A stretch of DNA of 64,000 nt from the NCBI GenBank assembly GCA_028716385.1, contig JAQUPX010000005.1:204865-268864 (forward strand), written 5' to 3'. Position numbers and translations under genes: made by a program. The DNA comes from a bacterium. GTDB lineage: Bacteria; Hydrothermota; UBA3073; JACQXS01; JAQTXJ01. Positions 43,863 to 52,847 of the stretch are shown piece by piece (position 1 is the stretch's first letter; every line of letters starts with the position of its first letter). The notes under the pieces are model-generated. The model made no database searches and was not told the DNA's origin. It saw nothing but the letters and a program-made list of their open reading frames with translations.

Positions 43863-44918
43863 TTGATTGATAGAATAAAAAGAGGAAACACATTGAAAGC
43901 AAAAGATATTAGCGGACAAGCGCCAGGAGGAAAAAGAACAATACTCGCAGAAGCGCTTCCTCTGGATACCCCATTTGTAGTGCAGATATTTCCAGTATAT
44001 GCATGTAATTTCAAGTGCAATTATTGTGTTTTTTCAGTAGATAAGGGAAAGCGAGGTTTTATTTCTGATAAAAGAGTAATGGATTTTGAGTTATACAAAA
44101 AATGTGTAGACGATATTGCTCTATTCTCAAAAAAGTTGAAAACATTACGTTTTGTTGGAATAGGAGAGCCTCTTTTACACAAAAATATAGCGGATATGGT
44201 TAAATATGCAGTTTCAAAAGATATCGCAAATAGAGTAGAAATTCTAACAAATGCATCACTTTTAACTCCAAAATTGTCAGATTCTCTCATCTCGGCTGGA
44301 CTCTCAAGATTAGTTGTATCTTTACAAGGGACAACAAAGGAAGAATACCAAAAAATATGTGGAATAAATATAGATTTCGATAATTTCATTGAAAATTTGA
44401 GATATTTCTTTAATAATAAAGGTAAGATTCAGGTATATATTAAAATAATAGACTATGCACTGGAAGATAAAGAGGATAGACAAAAATTTTACAAGCTTTT
44501 TGGGGATATTTGTGATGTAATTGCAATTGAGCATGTTGTCCCTATTCATCAATGCGTAGACTATAAAAATTTGTTAAAAAAGAAAGGTGCGCTACTTACT
44601 CAGTTCGGATTACCTATGTCAGAAGTTGAAATTTGTCCACAGCCTTTTTTTACGTTACAAATTAATCCGGACGGAAAAGTAGTTCCTTGTTATTCTTTCG
44701 AATATCCGGAAATTATGGGTGATTGTAATAATCAATCTGTATACGAAATATGGAACGGTAGGCAATTTCAACAGTTTAGATACAAAATGTTTGATGGGAT
44801 TAAGACTGCCTGTGAAGTTTGTGCAAAATGTAATATAATCAAATATAGACTATTTCCTGAAGATATCTTAAATAAGCATGCAAAGAGGCTTAAAAGGTTT
44901 TATAAACCCAAAGAATAA
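43863..44918 (+). CDS. Radical SAM/SPASM enzyme 3 of the glycan cluster
   Basis: A 351-residue protein (from TTG 43863). The CxxxCxxC motif is at about 48-55 (PVYACNFKCNYCVFS), then FVGIGEPLLHKNI and LTNASLL. The C-terminal SPASM domain has ICPQPFFTLQINPDGKVVPCYSFEYPEIMGDC and ACEVCAKC. This is the classic anaerobic-sulfatase-maturase-like architecture with auxiliary clusters. A TTG at 43893 has AGAGG 7 nt upstream and is a good alternative start. Third radical SAM gene within 5 kb; substrate unknown. Confidence 0.9.
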   Translation: MIDRIKRGNTLKAKDISGQAPGGKRTILAEALPLDTPFVVQIFPVYACNFKCNYCVFSVDKGKRGFISDKRVMDFELYKKCVDDIALFSKKLKTLRFVGIGEPLLHKNIADMVKYAVSKDIANRVEILTNASLLTPKLSDSLISAGLSRLVVSLQGTTKEEYQKICGINIDFDNFIENLRYFFNNKGKIQVYIKIIDYALEDKEDRQKFYKLFGDICDVIAIEHVVPIHQCVDYKNLLKKKGALLTQFGLPMSEVEICPQPFFTLQINPDGKVVPCYSFEYPEIMGDCNNQSVYEIWNGRQFQQFRYKMFDGIKTACEVCAKCNIIKYRLFPEDILNKHAKRLKRFYKPKE

Positions 44919-44934
44919 ATATAAAGTGCCTTAA

Positions 44935-45897
44935 ATGAAAAAAACAAAAATAGCAATATTAGGCTCTACTTCCAGTATCGCAAAAGGGTTAATTAATAAC
45001 TTTTTCAGTAGTCAAGAGTTTAGCTTACATCTCTATACGAAGTCACCGGACAAACTTCTTAGTTTTTTAGATACTATAAAACTTCCTTATAAAAACTTTG
45101 TTATTTATGAAGGATATAAAAACTTTTTAGAACCTGCTTATGATGTTATCATCAATTGTATTGGGGTTGGAACTATGAACAAGCCGGAAAATAATTATAG
45201 CGACTATTTTATAGTAACTGAAAAATATGATAATATGATTATTGAATGTCTGCTTAAAACCCCTGGCGCTCTTTATATTAGTTTTAGCAGTGGAACTGTT
45301 TATGGTAGAGAATTTTCAGCACCTGCAGAAGAAAACACTATAAACAGTATTCGGGTAAACCGTATTATGCCGGAGGATTATTATACTATTGCCAGACTCA
45401 ATGCTGAAACTAAGCATAGAGCATTTAATAACTTGAAGATTGTGGACCTCAGGATTTTTTCCTACTTCAGCAGGTTTATCAATTTGACGGATGGCTATTT
45501 TATAACGGAAGTAATGAATTGTATTTTAAATAAGAAAATACTTCTAACCGACAATTTGAATATTGTTCGCGATTATATCCATCCTGAAGCCCTTTTCTCG
45601 ATAATAATGAAATGCATTGGTGCCGAAAAGATTAATAATGCGTTTGACGTGAGAAGCGCCAAACCTGTAGAAAAGAAAGAAATTCTTGATTATTTTTCAT
45701 CAGAATATGGTTTGAAATATGAGGTAAGTAAGTCGTTGAAATGTGTTAGCCCGACAGGCTCAAAAAACATTTACTGCTCAAATTATAATAATATGGCTTG
45801 TATAGGATATAAACCGTTGTTTAGCTCTATGGATGTAATTAAAGAAGAATCAAAATATATTATCAACCGACAATTTTCCGACACAAATAACAAATAA
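44935..45897 (+). CDS. SDR-type NAD-dependent sugar epimerase/reductase
   Basis: A 320-residue extended SDR. The nucleotide-binding motif is ILGSTSSIAKGL near the N-terminus; IINCIGVGTMN and the SSGTVYGREFS strand follow. The active-site segment is YYTIARLNAETK, where Lys of YxxxK appears as Arg (YTIAR), so activity may be altered. DLRIFSYFSRFI and IVRDYIHPEAL are typical of sugar epimerases. It could be the ketoreductase step for the CDP-sugar (YerF/AbeE-like), by position only. Confidence 0.8.
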   Translation: MKKTKIAILGSTSSIAKGLINNFFSSQEFSLHLYTKSPDKLLSFLDTIKLPYKNFVIYEGYKNFLEPAYDVIINCIGVGTMNKPENNYSDYFIVTEKYDNMIIECLLKTPGALYISFSSGTVYGREFSAPAEENTINSIRVNRIMPEDYYTIARLNAETKHRAFNNLKIVDLRIFSYFSRFINLTDGYFITEVMNCILNKKILLTDNLNIVRDYIHPEALFSIIMKCIGAEKINNAFDVRSAKPVEKKEILDYFSSEYGLKYEVSKSLKCVSPTGSKNIYCSNYNNMACIGYKPLFSSMDVIKEESKYIINRQFSDTNNK

Positions 45898-46089
45898 ATA
45901 ATAATTGAAATATAAGGTAAATTACGTTCTCTGCCTTAACCACAAAACTTCCCTTATTAAGCCAAGGATGTAAGGTTTATATTGACAAAACAGCGAATAT
46001 CCTATAGACGTAAACTTGATTGTTCTTTTGAGACATATTTATTGGGAAAACTAAGAAATGTACCTGTGTTAAAATAGATAGGGCTAGAT

Positions 46090-47046
46090 ATGAAGAAAAT
46101 TTCAGTTATTACAAGTTGTTATAATGAAGAGGAAACCATTAGAGATGTGTATGAGAAAATCAAGGAAATATTTGTTGATTTGCGAAATACTTACGAATAT
46201 GAACATATATTTATGGATAATTGCAGTACCGACAAAACCCTTTCTATTTTAAAAGATATTGCTGCTAACGATAAAAAAATAAAAATTCTATCATATTCCA
46301 AGGATTTTGGTCCCTTGAAAAGTGCAATGGTGGGATATACTTATGCAATCGGAAATGCCGTAATTAGTTTTGAAGCAAATTTAAAAGATCCTCCCGAATT
46401 AATTAATACTTTTATAAAATACTGGGAAGAAGGATTTGATGTAGTTTATGGAATAAGAAAGAAAACAGGGGATAAATTTTTTATGCGTTTTATGCGTAGA
46501 TTCTTTTATTGGTTCTGTAATGTTTTATCCCGGGAAAACTTACCGTTAAATGTAGGGGGCTTTTCCTTGATAGACCGAAAAGTGGTTAATGAACTAATTA
46601 AGCTGGATGACCACAAACCATACACTCGGGGGTTAATAACATCAATTGGTTTTAAACAGATTGGTGTCGAATATGTAAGGGGGAAAAGACAAAAGGGTAA
46701 ATCTAAAAGCGATATGGATTACCTTATTGATTTTGCCATTAATGCAATTATTAGTTATTCCATTAAGCCGATTAGATTTTGCACTTTTATAGGAATGGGT
46801 TTGGCAGGATTAAGTTTTTTAACCGCAATAGTATATTTTATTCTCAAATTGTTCTTTTGGCATGCACAGATTCCTGCCGTCTCTGCCTTGATTATGGCAG
46901 TTCTGTTTTTTGCAGGAATTCAACTTTTTTTTCTCGGAATAATAGGCGAATATGTTGGTGCTATTCATTCTCAAGTACGTAAAAAACCTTATGTCGTTAT
47001 TAAAGAAAAGATTAATTTTGACGATGTAAGCGATGATAATGAATGA
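46090..47046 (+). CDS. GT2 glycosyltransferase with two C-terminal membrane helices
   Basis: A 318-residue protein. It has a GT-A domain (ISVITSCYNEEETIRDVYEKI, FMDNCSTDKT) followed by two membrane helices (about 235-262 and 270-295) ending EYVGAIHSQVRKKPYVV. This is the ArnC/GtrB polyprenyl-phosphate glycosyltransferase layout. The usual DADLQDPPE is changed to EANLKDPPE, so the DxD metal motif is missing both Asp residues. A 192-bp gap with a TTGACA near 45983 precedes it. It overlaps rfbH by 14 nt. Confidence 0.88.
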   Translation: MKKISVITSCYNEEETIRDVYEKIKEIFVDLRNTYEYEHIFMDNCSTDKTLSILKDIAANDKKIKILSYSKDFGPLKSAMVGYTYAIGNAVISFEANLKDPPELINTFIKYWEEGFDVVYGIRKKTGDKFFMRFMRRFFYWFCNVLSRENLPLNVGGFSLIDRKVVNELIKLDDHKPYTRGLITSIGFKQIGVEYVRGKRQKGKSKSDMDYLIDFAINAIISYSIKPIRFCTFIGMGLAGLSFLTAIVYFILKLFFWHAQIPAVSALIMAVLFFAGIQLFFLGIIGEYVGAIHSQVRKKPYVVIKEKINFDDVSDDNE

Positions 47047-48352
47047 AAAAAAACTCAGAAAAGAAATTTTTGATAAGGTTAAAGAATTATATAAATTAAA
47101 AAGTCCGGAGAAATTTATTCCCGGGAAAACAAGAATTAATTATGCGGGAAGGGTTTATAACGAAAAAGAAATAATTAACCTTGTTGACGCGTCTCTTGAT
47201 TTCTGGCTTACTGCAGGAAGATATGCATCAATATTTGAGAAGAAATTTGCGCAATTTTTAGGTGTAAAATATTGTCTTTTAACTAATTCCGGTTCTTCCG
47301 CTAACCTTTTGGCAATCTCTGCTTTAACTTCTCCAAAATTGGGTAAGAGAAGATTAAAAGCCGGTGATGAAATTATCACTACTGCCTGCGGATTTCCTAC
47401 TACACTAAATCCAATTATTCAGAATAATCTGGTTCCTGTTTTTATTGACGTGGATTTAGAAACATATAACATTCAAGTAAATCAAATTAAGAAAGCAATA
47501 ACAAAAAAAACCAAAGCAATTTTTATTGCTCATACATTGGGTAATACGGCTAATCTTGATAAAATTATGGAAGTAGTAAAAAAACATAATCTGTGGTTTA
47601 TTGAAGATAATTGTGATGCTTTAGGTTCAAAATTTAGGAATAGGTATACCGGAACTTTTGGGCATATATCAACTTGCAGTTTTTATCCTGCCCATCACAT
47701 TACAATGGGAGAGGGAGGGGCAGTCTTAACCAATGATCCATTATTAAAGGAAATAATTGTCTCTTTCAGGGATTGGGGAAGAGACTGCTGGTGTGGGTCT
47801 GGCAATGATAACACTTGTGGAAAAAGATTTGACTGGCATTTTGAAAAACTGCCGGTCGGGTATGACCATAAATATATTTATTCACATATTGGATATAATC
47901 TTAAAATTACGGATATGCAGGCATCCATAGGGGTAGAACAGCTAAAGAAATTGCCTTCTTTTATTCAAATAAGGAAAAAGAATTTTAAGTTCCTTTATGA
48001 AAAATTAAGGAAATATGAAAAATATTTTGTTCTTCCGCAAGCAGCAAGAAATTCTGAACCAAGTTGGTTTGGGTTCCCTATTCTAATAAAAGAAAATACC
48101 CCATTTTCAAGAGTAGATATTGTCGGTTATCTGGAAAAAAATAAGATTGCTACAAGAATGCTTTTTGGTGGGAACTTAACAAAACAACCTGCTTATGAAG
48201 GTATAGAATATAGAGTTGTGGGCTCATTAAAAAATACAGACTTGCTCATGAACAATCTCTTCTGGATTGGTGTATATCCGGGAATGACAAAAGAGAAATT
48301 GAATTATATAATCGAAATAGTCATTAAATACTTACGTTTTGTAAGACATTAA
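47033..48352 (+). CDS. rfbH: CDP-4-keto-6-deoxyglucose 3-dehydrase (RfbH/E1)
   Basis: A 439-residue PMP-dependent DegT-fold enzyme. The [2Fe-2S] motif C-x57-C-x-C-x7-C is exact: Cys194, Cys252, Cys254, Cys262. The catalytic lysine of DegT aminotransferases is replaced by His (SFYPAHHITMGEGG, His221), the hallmark of E1. It removes the C3 hydroxyl of CDP-4-keto-6-deoxyglucose, with a partner reductase (E3/RfbI) that is not in the window. Together with rfbF and rfbG it defines a CDP-3,6-dideoxyhexose pathway. It overlaps the upstream GT2 gene. Confidence 0.97.
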   Translation: MIMNEKKLRKEIFDKVKELYKLKSPEKFIPGKTRINYAGRVYNEKEIINLVDASLDFWLTAGRYASIFEKKFAQFLGVKYCLLTNSGSSANLLAISALTSPKLGKRRLKAGDEIITTACGFPTTLNPIIQNNLVPVFIDVDLETYNIQVNQIKKAITKKTKAIFIAHTLGNTANLDKIMEVVKKHNLWFIEDNCDALGSKFRNRYTGTFGHISTCSFYPAHHITMGEGGAVLTNDPLLKEIIVSFRDWGRDCWCGSGNDNTCGKRFDWHFEKLPVGYDHKYIYSHIGYNLKITDMQASIGVEQLKKLPSFIQIRKKNFKFLYEKLRKYEKYFVLPQAARNSEPSWFGFPILIKENTPFSRVDIVGYLEKNKIATRMLFGGNLTKQPAYEGIEYRVVGSLKNTDLLMNNLFWIGVYPGMTKEKLNYIIEIVIKYLRFVRH

Positions 48353-48400
48353 GGCCAAATCATTGTTTTGCATAATCTTTTAATCCATAATTTTATTCTC

Positions 48401-48428
48401 TTGACTTCATTACATTCTAATATAAAAT
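48401..48428 (+). promoter_or_regulatory. Promoter of the interrupted secreted-protein gene
   Basis: TTGACT (48401-48406), 16-bp spacer, TAAAAT (48423-48428), then AGGAGG (48434-48439) and ATG at 48447. The intact promoter and ribosome site argue the gene was recently functional. Confidence 0.75.
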
Positions 48429-48446
48429 GTCGCAGGAGGCAAAATT

Positions 48447-49322
48447 ATGAAAAACTTTTTTTTAGCATTACTTTTAGCCGCACCACTTAGTGCTGAATAT
48501 GTAGCAATTGGGGATACCGGTACGCTATCATTAAATAAACCCTTTTGCGGTTCTTGAAACTTTAATATAAGGTACCAGGTTCTGGTGCTTAAAAACGAAA
48601 TGCCTGCGGATTCAATAAAAATAAATCAAATAGCTATATTTTGCAGTGATTCTAATTTCCTTAACGCAAGTTTTTACGATTTCAATCTCTATGCGGTGCA
48701 CACATCTCTATCAGAACTTACAGCTTATTTTGATAGTAACTATGTTGATACGCCTTTATTAGTTATGCATAGAGATAGTTTAGCTTTTCAATGCGCATAC
48801 AATCAATGGACTGGTTTGTCATTCGACAGCATCTTTAAGTATAACGGAACGGATAATCTTATATTTGAAATTCAATGGACCGGTTCCGATGCAGGTTCAG
48901 TTTATAGTCGTGCGTTTGCTACAAATGAGGCAAGATCTCTTGATGGTTTCATAAATTATCCAATCGGGGCATTGCACCCTTTTATGAATAGTTTACAAGT
49001 TTTTTATTCAACTTATGGGATAGCTGAAGAATCAAAAAACATAGTCTCTAATAAAAAATTGTATAATTATCCTAACCCGGTTATAAACTCAACGGAAATT
49101 AATTATGAACTTCCAAATAACACAAATGTGAATATTGCAATCTATAACCTTTCAGGACAAAAAATAACGACTCTTGTAACGGGATACAAGAAAGCAGGTT
49201 GCTATACTGTGAAATGGGATGGGAAAGATAGTCATAACAATAAAGTAAATAACGGAACTTATTTTTATACTCTTAAAACCGACAACCGCAGGATATCAAA
49301 TAAGCTAACAATATTGAAATAA
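48447..49322 (+). pseudogene. Secreted FlgD-tailed protein gene interrupted by in-frame TGA
   Basis: From ATG 48447 the frame gives a signal peptide (MKNFFLALLLAAPLSA) and IGDTGTLSLNKPFCGS, then TGA at 48555-48557 (codon 37). It then continues without a break as NFNIRYQVLVLKNEMPADSI to a TAA at 49322. The total is 291 codons, ending in a FlgD-like sorting domain (NYPNPVINSTEINYEL ... GTYFYTLKT). A single TGG-to-TGA change would explain it. TGA is an ordinary stop elsewhere in the window. Restart at Met at 48600 would lose the signal peptide. Either a nonsense pseudogene, a sequencing error or readthrough. Confidence 0.85.
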
Positions 49323-49383
49323 AATAACGAAAATATATACGATTTGAGAATTATTTAGAAAAAAGGGTTGTTAGGTAACGAAT

Positions 49384-51171
49384 TTATTCTTGCCAATTTG
49401 TCATAACCCATCTTTGTTCGGTGCCGTCATATATAAGCGTTATACTACCTGAACCGTTAGTTGTTATGTCTGCGTCCTTTAATGTATAGATTCCATTGAC
49501 CGGAGCTATTCCGCTGTTATTTTTAATTGTCATATTTTGGTTAGTGGCGTTGTAGATAATAATTATTCTGTTGGCTATTCCACCCGAAAAACCACTAATT
49601 GAAAAAGAACTTGTTGGTCCGGATATTCTGAAATAAATTTTATTATTTGATAATACTACATCCACATTATCCCCATCTGATAGTATAATTTCTTCGTTAG
49701 ATAATATTAAATTATTATTTGTAATTAGATTGTTTGTGGTTAAACTATCTGTTGTTAATGTCCCATTAACTTTAACGTTTCCTGCAAAATATCCCGCATA
49801 GTTTTTGCTTTCTGCGCTTGTTGAACACATTAATGCAAAACTATCCGATACTGAAAATATACCCGCTCCACCATTAGCGTTTGTTAAATTACTATACAAC
49901 CCATACTTTGCTCCTGTTGAAACTCCCGTGTTTACCGAATAGAAACCGTAAGAAGCTCTAGTCCCTGTCGTGTCGTGCATATTAGCGTAATAACCATAAG
50001 AAGGGTTGTTATTCGCATATACATCTCTTTTAGAACCGTAAACTACATGGTTTATACTGTTGTTGTCATTTGCGATACTTATATAGTCCCCATAAACATC
50101 AGCGTTAGACTTGCCTGAAATGTTAATACTTATACCTCGCTTTGAACCTGTCCCTCCCTGAAGGTTTAAATCAAGTCCAACTAAATTGTTGGCTTTTTCA
50201 TCCTTGCCGGAAACAATTCCCTTAAATCCATAGAGAGAAACATTGTCGCCAACGTTTGATCCCGCATAAGCATCAGCTCTTGCCCAGGAATATATTCCTA
50301 CCAACGAACAATTGTTTATTTCTTCTCCTACGGTATCTGTCGCAATTCCTTCTATCGCGATATATTTAACAATTTTAGTCCCACCTTGATGCCCTTTAAC
50401 TTTTAGCCAGGAAGAAGATAGCGGAACTTCCATTATATTTGCCCCTCCTTTTGAATATATAAAATTATTGTAATTCCCGCCCACGTATAATCCATTCCAT
50501 GCAGAACTTCCATTGTTAACATCCGCGTTAAATCGGATATCTACAATACAACCTTCTTTTTCTGGTATTGTATCTGGATTTCCAAAGAAACATTTATGGT
50601 AATTGTAAGTCGTATCAGGTCTGTCTTTGCGTAAAAAATGGGGACTGGTTGAGTCGATAATTACATAAGTTGAACAGATAACCACATATTTAACAGTGTC
50701 TGCATAAGTTGAGTTTTCTGCTTTTATTGCATAGGGAACACTTACTAATTTTTTCCTTGGCACTAATACTTGGCTGCCTATCTGCGTTTCAATCCACAGA
50801 GGAATCCCTGTAAATATAGATACAGGAATAGGATTGATACTGCCTAGCAAAACATTAAATATTCCTTTAATAACCGGTACGTTTTTTTGAGTTTCATTCC
50901 ATAATGTGCTTTCCATTGTCGAATCATTGTATATGGCAAACTTCATATCAAGGTTTTCGGTAATACCTAAATTTAACGTGTCGTTTTTATTCCCGAGCCA
51001 ACCCTGATAATTTATTTCTCGAGGAATTGCCACCCCTGATTTATTTGTAAAAGTGGCGGATATTGGGGTAGCTACCATGTTGTTAGAAATTTTCGAATTT
51101 TGTTTTATGGGTTTTGCTTGTAATTCAAAAGCTATTATATTTATTAAAATGCTAATTAAAATCCATCTCAT
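49384..51171 (-). CDS. Secreted fibre-like structural protein
   Basis: A 595-residue exported protein with a signal peptide (about 1-19). Residues about 45-150 match a domain common in uncultured bacteria (INYQGWLGN..LNLGITENLDMKFAIYN, then PRKKLVSVPYAIKAENS), usually at the base of surface fibres. The middle (about 200-480) is Gly/Asn/Ser-rich with tail-fibre-like strands (YGLYSNLTNANGGAGIFSVSD, NYAGYFAGNVKVNGTLTT). The end (about 480-595) is a beta-rich tip (SLTTNNLITNNNLILSNEE). No FlgD-type sorting tail. It resembles phage tail-fibre and adhesin stalks; function unknown. Confidence 0.82.
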   Translation of the reverse strand: MRWILISILINIIAFELQAKPIKQNSKISNNMVATPISATFTNKSGVAIPREINYQGWLGNKNDTLNLGITENLDMKFAIYNDSTMESTLWNETQKNVPVIKGIFNVLLGSINPIPVSIFTGIPLWIETQIGSQVLVPRKKLVSVPYAIKAENSTYADTVKYVVICSTYVIIDSTSPHFLRKDRPDTTYNYHKCFFGNPDTIPEKEGCIVDIRFNADVNNGSSAWNGLYVGGNYNNFIYSKGGANIMEVPLSSSWLKVKGHQGGTKIVKYIAIEGIATDTVGEEINNCSLVGIYSWARADAYAGSNVGDNVSLYGFKGIVSGKDEKANNLVGLDLNLQGGTGSKRGISINISGKSNADVYGDYISIANDNNSINHVVYGSKRDVYANNNPSYGYYANMHDTTGTRASYGFYSVNTGVSTGAKYGLYSNLTNANGGAGIFSVSDSFALMCSTSAESKNYAGYFAGNVKVNGTLTTDSLTTNNLITNNNLILSNEEIILSDGDNVDVVLSNNKIYFRISGPTSSFSISGFSGGIANRIIIIYNATNQNMTIKNNSGIAPVNGIYTLKDADITTNGSGSITLIYDGTEQRWVMTNWQE

Positions 51172-51302
51172 TATTTCACCTCTTAAACTATTTTAACTAA
51201 ATTGTATCTACAAAAGACTTTTAAGTCTTATATATAATTTGTCAATTTTTTTTTAGATATTCATTATGTGTAATTACAATAAATGATTCATTATTATTTC
51301 AT

Positions 51303-51330
51303 TTGACAATATTTATTAAAGCTATATTTT
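51303..51330 (+). promoter_or_regulatory. Promoter of the MoxR gene, leaderless type
   Basis: TTGACA (51303-51308), 16-bp spacer, TATTTT (51325-51330; TATATT two bases earlier is an alternative). The ATG at 51337 comes 6 nt later. Confidence 0.7.
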
Positions 51331-51336
51331 TGTACA

Positions 51337-52311
51337 ATGAAAGATATTGAATATGTTGAGAAACTTGTTTCTGCAAAGAAACAAGTAATAAGTGAACTTA
51401 AAAAATGTATTGTAGGACAGGATGATGTAATAAACCAGATTTTAGTTAACCTTTTTTCACAAGGGCATTGTATTCTGTTAGGTGTCCCGGGATTGGCAAA
51501 AACTTTGCTTGTAAATACTATTGCATCCGCCCTTTCTTTAAAATTTAATCGCATACAATTTACACCCGACCTTATGCCTTCGGATATAACAGGTACAGAT
51601 ATAATCGAACAGGATGCTGTTAGCGGAAAACGCATTTTCCGATTTGTAAAAGGACCTGTATTTGCAAACATAGTTCTTGCTGACGAAATTAACCGTACAC
51701 CGCCTAAAACCCAATCGGCTCTATTGCAAGCAATGCAGGAATATAATGTTACGGCATCCGGAATTACCTATAAATTGGAACATCCATTTTTTGTTCTTGC
51801 CACTCAAAATCCAATTGAACAGGAAGGTACATACCCTCTGCCTGAAGCCCAACTCGATAGATTTATGTGCGAAATAGAAGTTAATTATCCGACAATGGAA
51901 GAGGAATGTAAAATCGTTGAAACTACAACTTCACAATACGTGCCTGTGATTGAAAAAGTATTAGGTATGGAAGATATACTGGAATTACAAAAACTAATAA
52001 GAAAAATTCCTGTCCCGGATAAACTTATTCAATCTGTCGTAAAGTTTGTCAATCTCACAAGACCAAGCCCGGAAGTTCCTAAATACGTAAATGATTGGGT
52101 CGCATGGGGTGCGAGCCCCCGTGCCAGCCAGTATTTGATTCTCGGGGCAAAAGCTTGCGCCGCACTTGATGGAAGATATACTCCTTCAATAGAAGATGTA
52201 AAATATATGGCAATACCCGTTTTAAGACACCGTATTATCCCAAATTTTCATGCTGAAGCAGATAACATAACTACTGTGGAAATAATAAAACGGTTGCTGA
52301 AAGAAGTTTAA
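51337..52311 (+). CDS. MoxR-family AAA+ ATPase
   Basis: A 324-residue AAA+ protein of the MoxR clade. Walker A is GVPGLAKT, Walker B VLADEINR, followed by TPPKTQSALLQAMQE and sensor-1 FVLATQNPIEQEGTYPLPEAQLDRF, both MoxR-diagnostic. The C-terminal lid has WGASPRASQYLI and VLRHRI. MoxR ATPases usually act as chaperones with VWA-domain proteins encoded next to them (BatA/CoxE-type), but here no such partner follows; the convergent rnpB gene comes next. Confidence 0.95.
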   Translation: MKDIEYVEKLVSAKKQVISELKKCIVGQDDVINQILVNLFSQGHCILLGVPGLAKTLLVNTIASALSLKFNRIQFTPDLMPSDITGTDIIEQDAVSGKRIFRFVKGPVFANIVLADEINRTPPKTQSALLQAMQEYNVTASGITYKLEHPFFVLATQNPIEQEGTYPLPEAQLDRFMCEIEVNYPTMEEECKIVETTTSQYVPVIEKVLGMEDILELQKLIRKIPVPDKLIQSVVKFVNLTRPSPEVPKYVNDWVAWGASPRASQYLILGAKACAALDGRYTPSIEDVKYMAIPVLRHRIIPNFHAEADNITTVEIIKRLLKEV

Positions 52312-52312
52312 A

Positions 52313-52432
52313 CTAGTTCAATCTTTTTAGAATTTGTTCCGCGTAATATTTGCCCGAGTATAGCATTACTCCAAATATAGATCCCATAAGGGATGAACCG
52401 TAAACAGCATTTGCTGCTTTTTCAAAACCCAA
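52313..52432 (-). other. Possible 39-residue peptide or gene tail just after rnpB
   Basis: The minus strand downstream of rnpB reads, from a TTG at the very end of the RNA (P1 strand), GFEKAANAVYGSSLMGSIFG ... YSGKYYAEQILKRLN and stops at 52313. The composition looks protein-like (amphipathic, no low-complexity), but there is no separate promoter or ribosome site, and the frame is closed upstream by a TAG. It could be a small protein or the leftover 3' end of a gene. Confidence 0.25.
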
Positions 52433-52810
52433 GTAAGCCTATAAGCCGGGTTCTGTTAGTATGTTTACACATACTGACGATTATTTATCTAAGCGACCTA
52501 CCCGAAAGCATACCTGTCTGTTGCCAGACAGAAAGGACGAGCAATCCATGCTTTCTAATTGGTCTTGCACCGAACAGGGTTTGCCCCATCTTATCATTAC
52601 TGATAAAATGAGTGAGCTCTTACCTCACTGTTTCACCCTTGTCTTGCATTGCTGCAGGACGGTATAGTTTCTGTTGCACTTTCCGTCGGCTTTCGCCGCC
52701 CCTATCCCCCAACAAGTGTTGGGATACAGGGTATTCTGCTCTGTGGTGCCCGGACTTTCCTCTCTATAATTTTCAAAAGAAAAATATAAAGCAATCGTCC
52801 GACTTACTTG
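52430..52810 (-). ncRNA. rnpB: RNase P RNA, bacterial type A
   Basis: The minus strand contains the universal 5' signature GAGGAAAGTCCGGGCACC (near 52765-52745) and the 3' signature ACAGAACCCGGCTTATAGG (near 52457-52438). Between them are GGGTGAAACAGTGAGGTAAG and CAAACCCTGTTCGGTGCAAG, the other conserved blocks. The ends pair as helix P1: CAAGTAAGTC at the 5' end (52810) with GGCTTACTTG at the 3' end (52430). Length of about 381 nt is normal. The RNA processes tRNA 5' ends. It lies between convergent moxR and upstream of the GGDEF-ATPase gene's 3' end. Several open frames across it are artefacts. Confidence 0.97.
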
Positions 52811-52847
52811 AATTCTTTTATATGGTTTCAATGAACTGTTGCTTCCT

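Noticed and set aside
48555-48557. TGA as selenocysteine or a recoded codon
   Set aside because: The protein is exported and has no SECIS-like context I can defend. TGA ends many clear genes here (for example 47046, 57161, 59923), so general recoding is excluded; a nonsense change is simpler.
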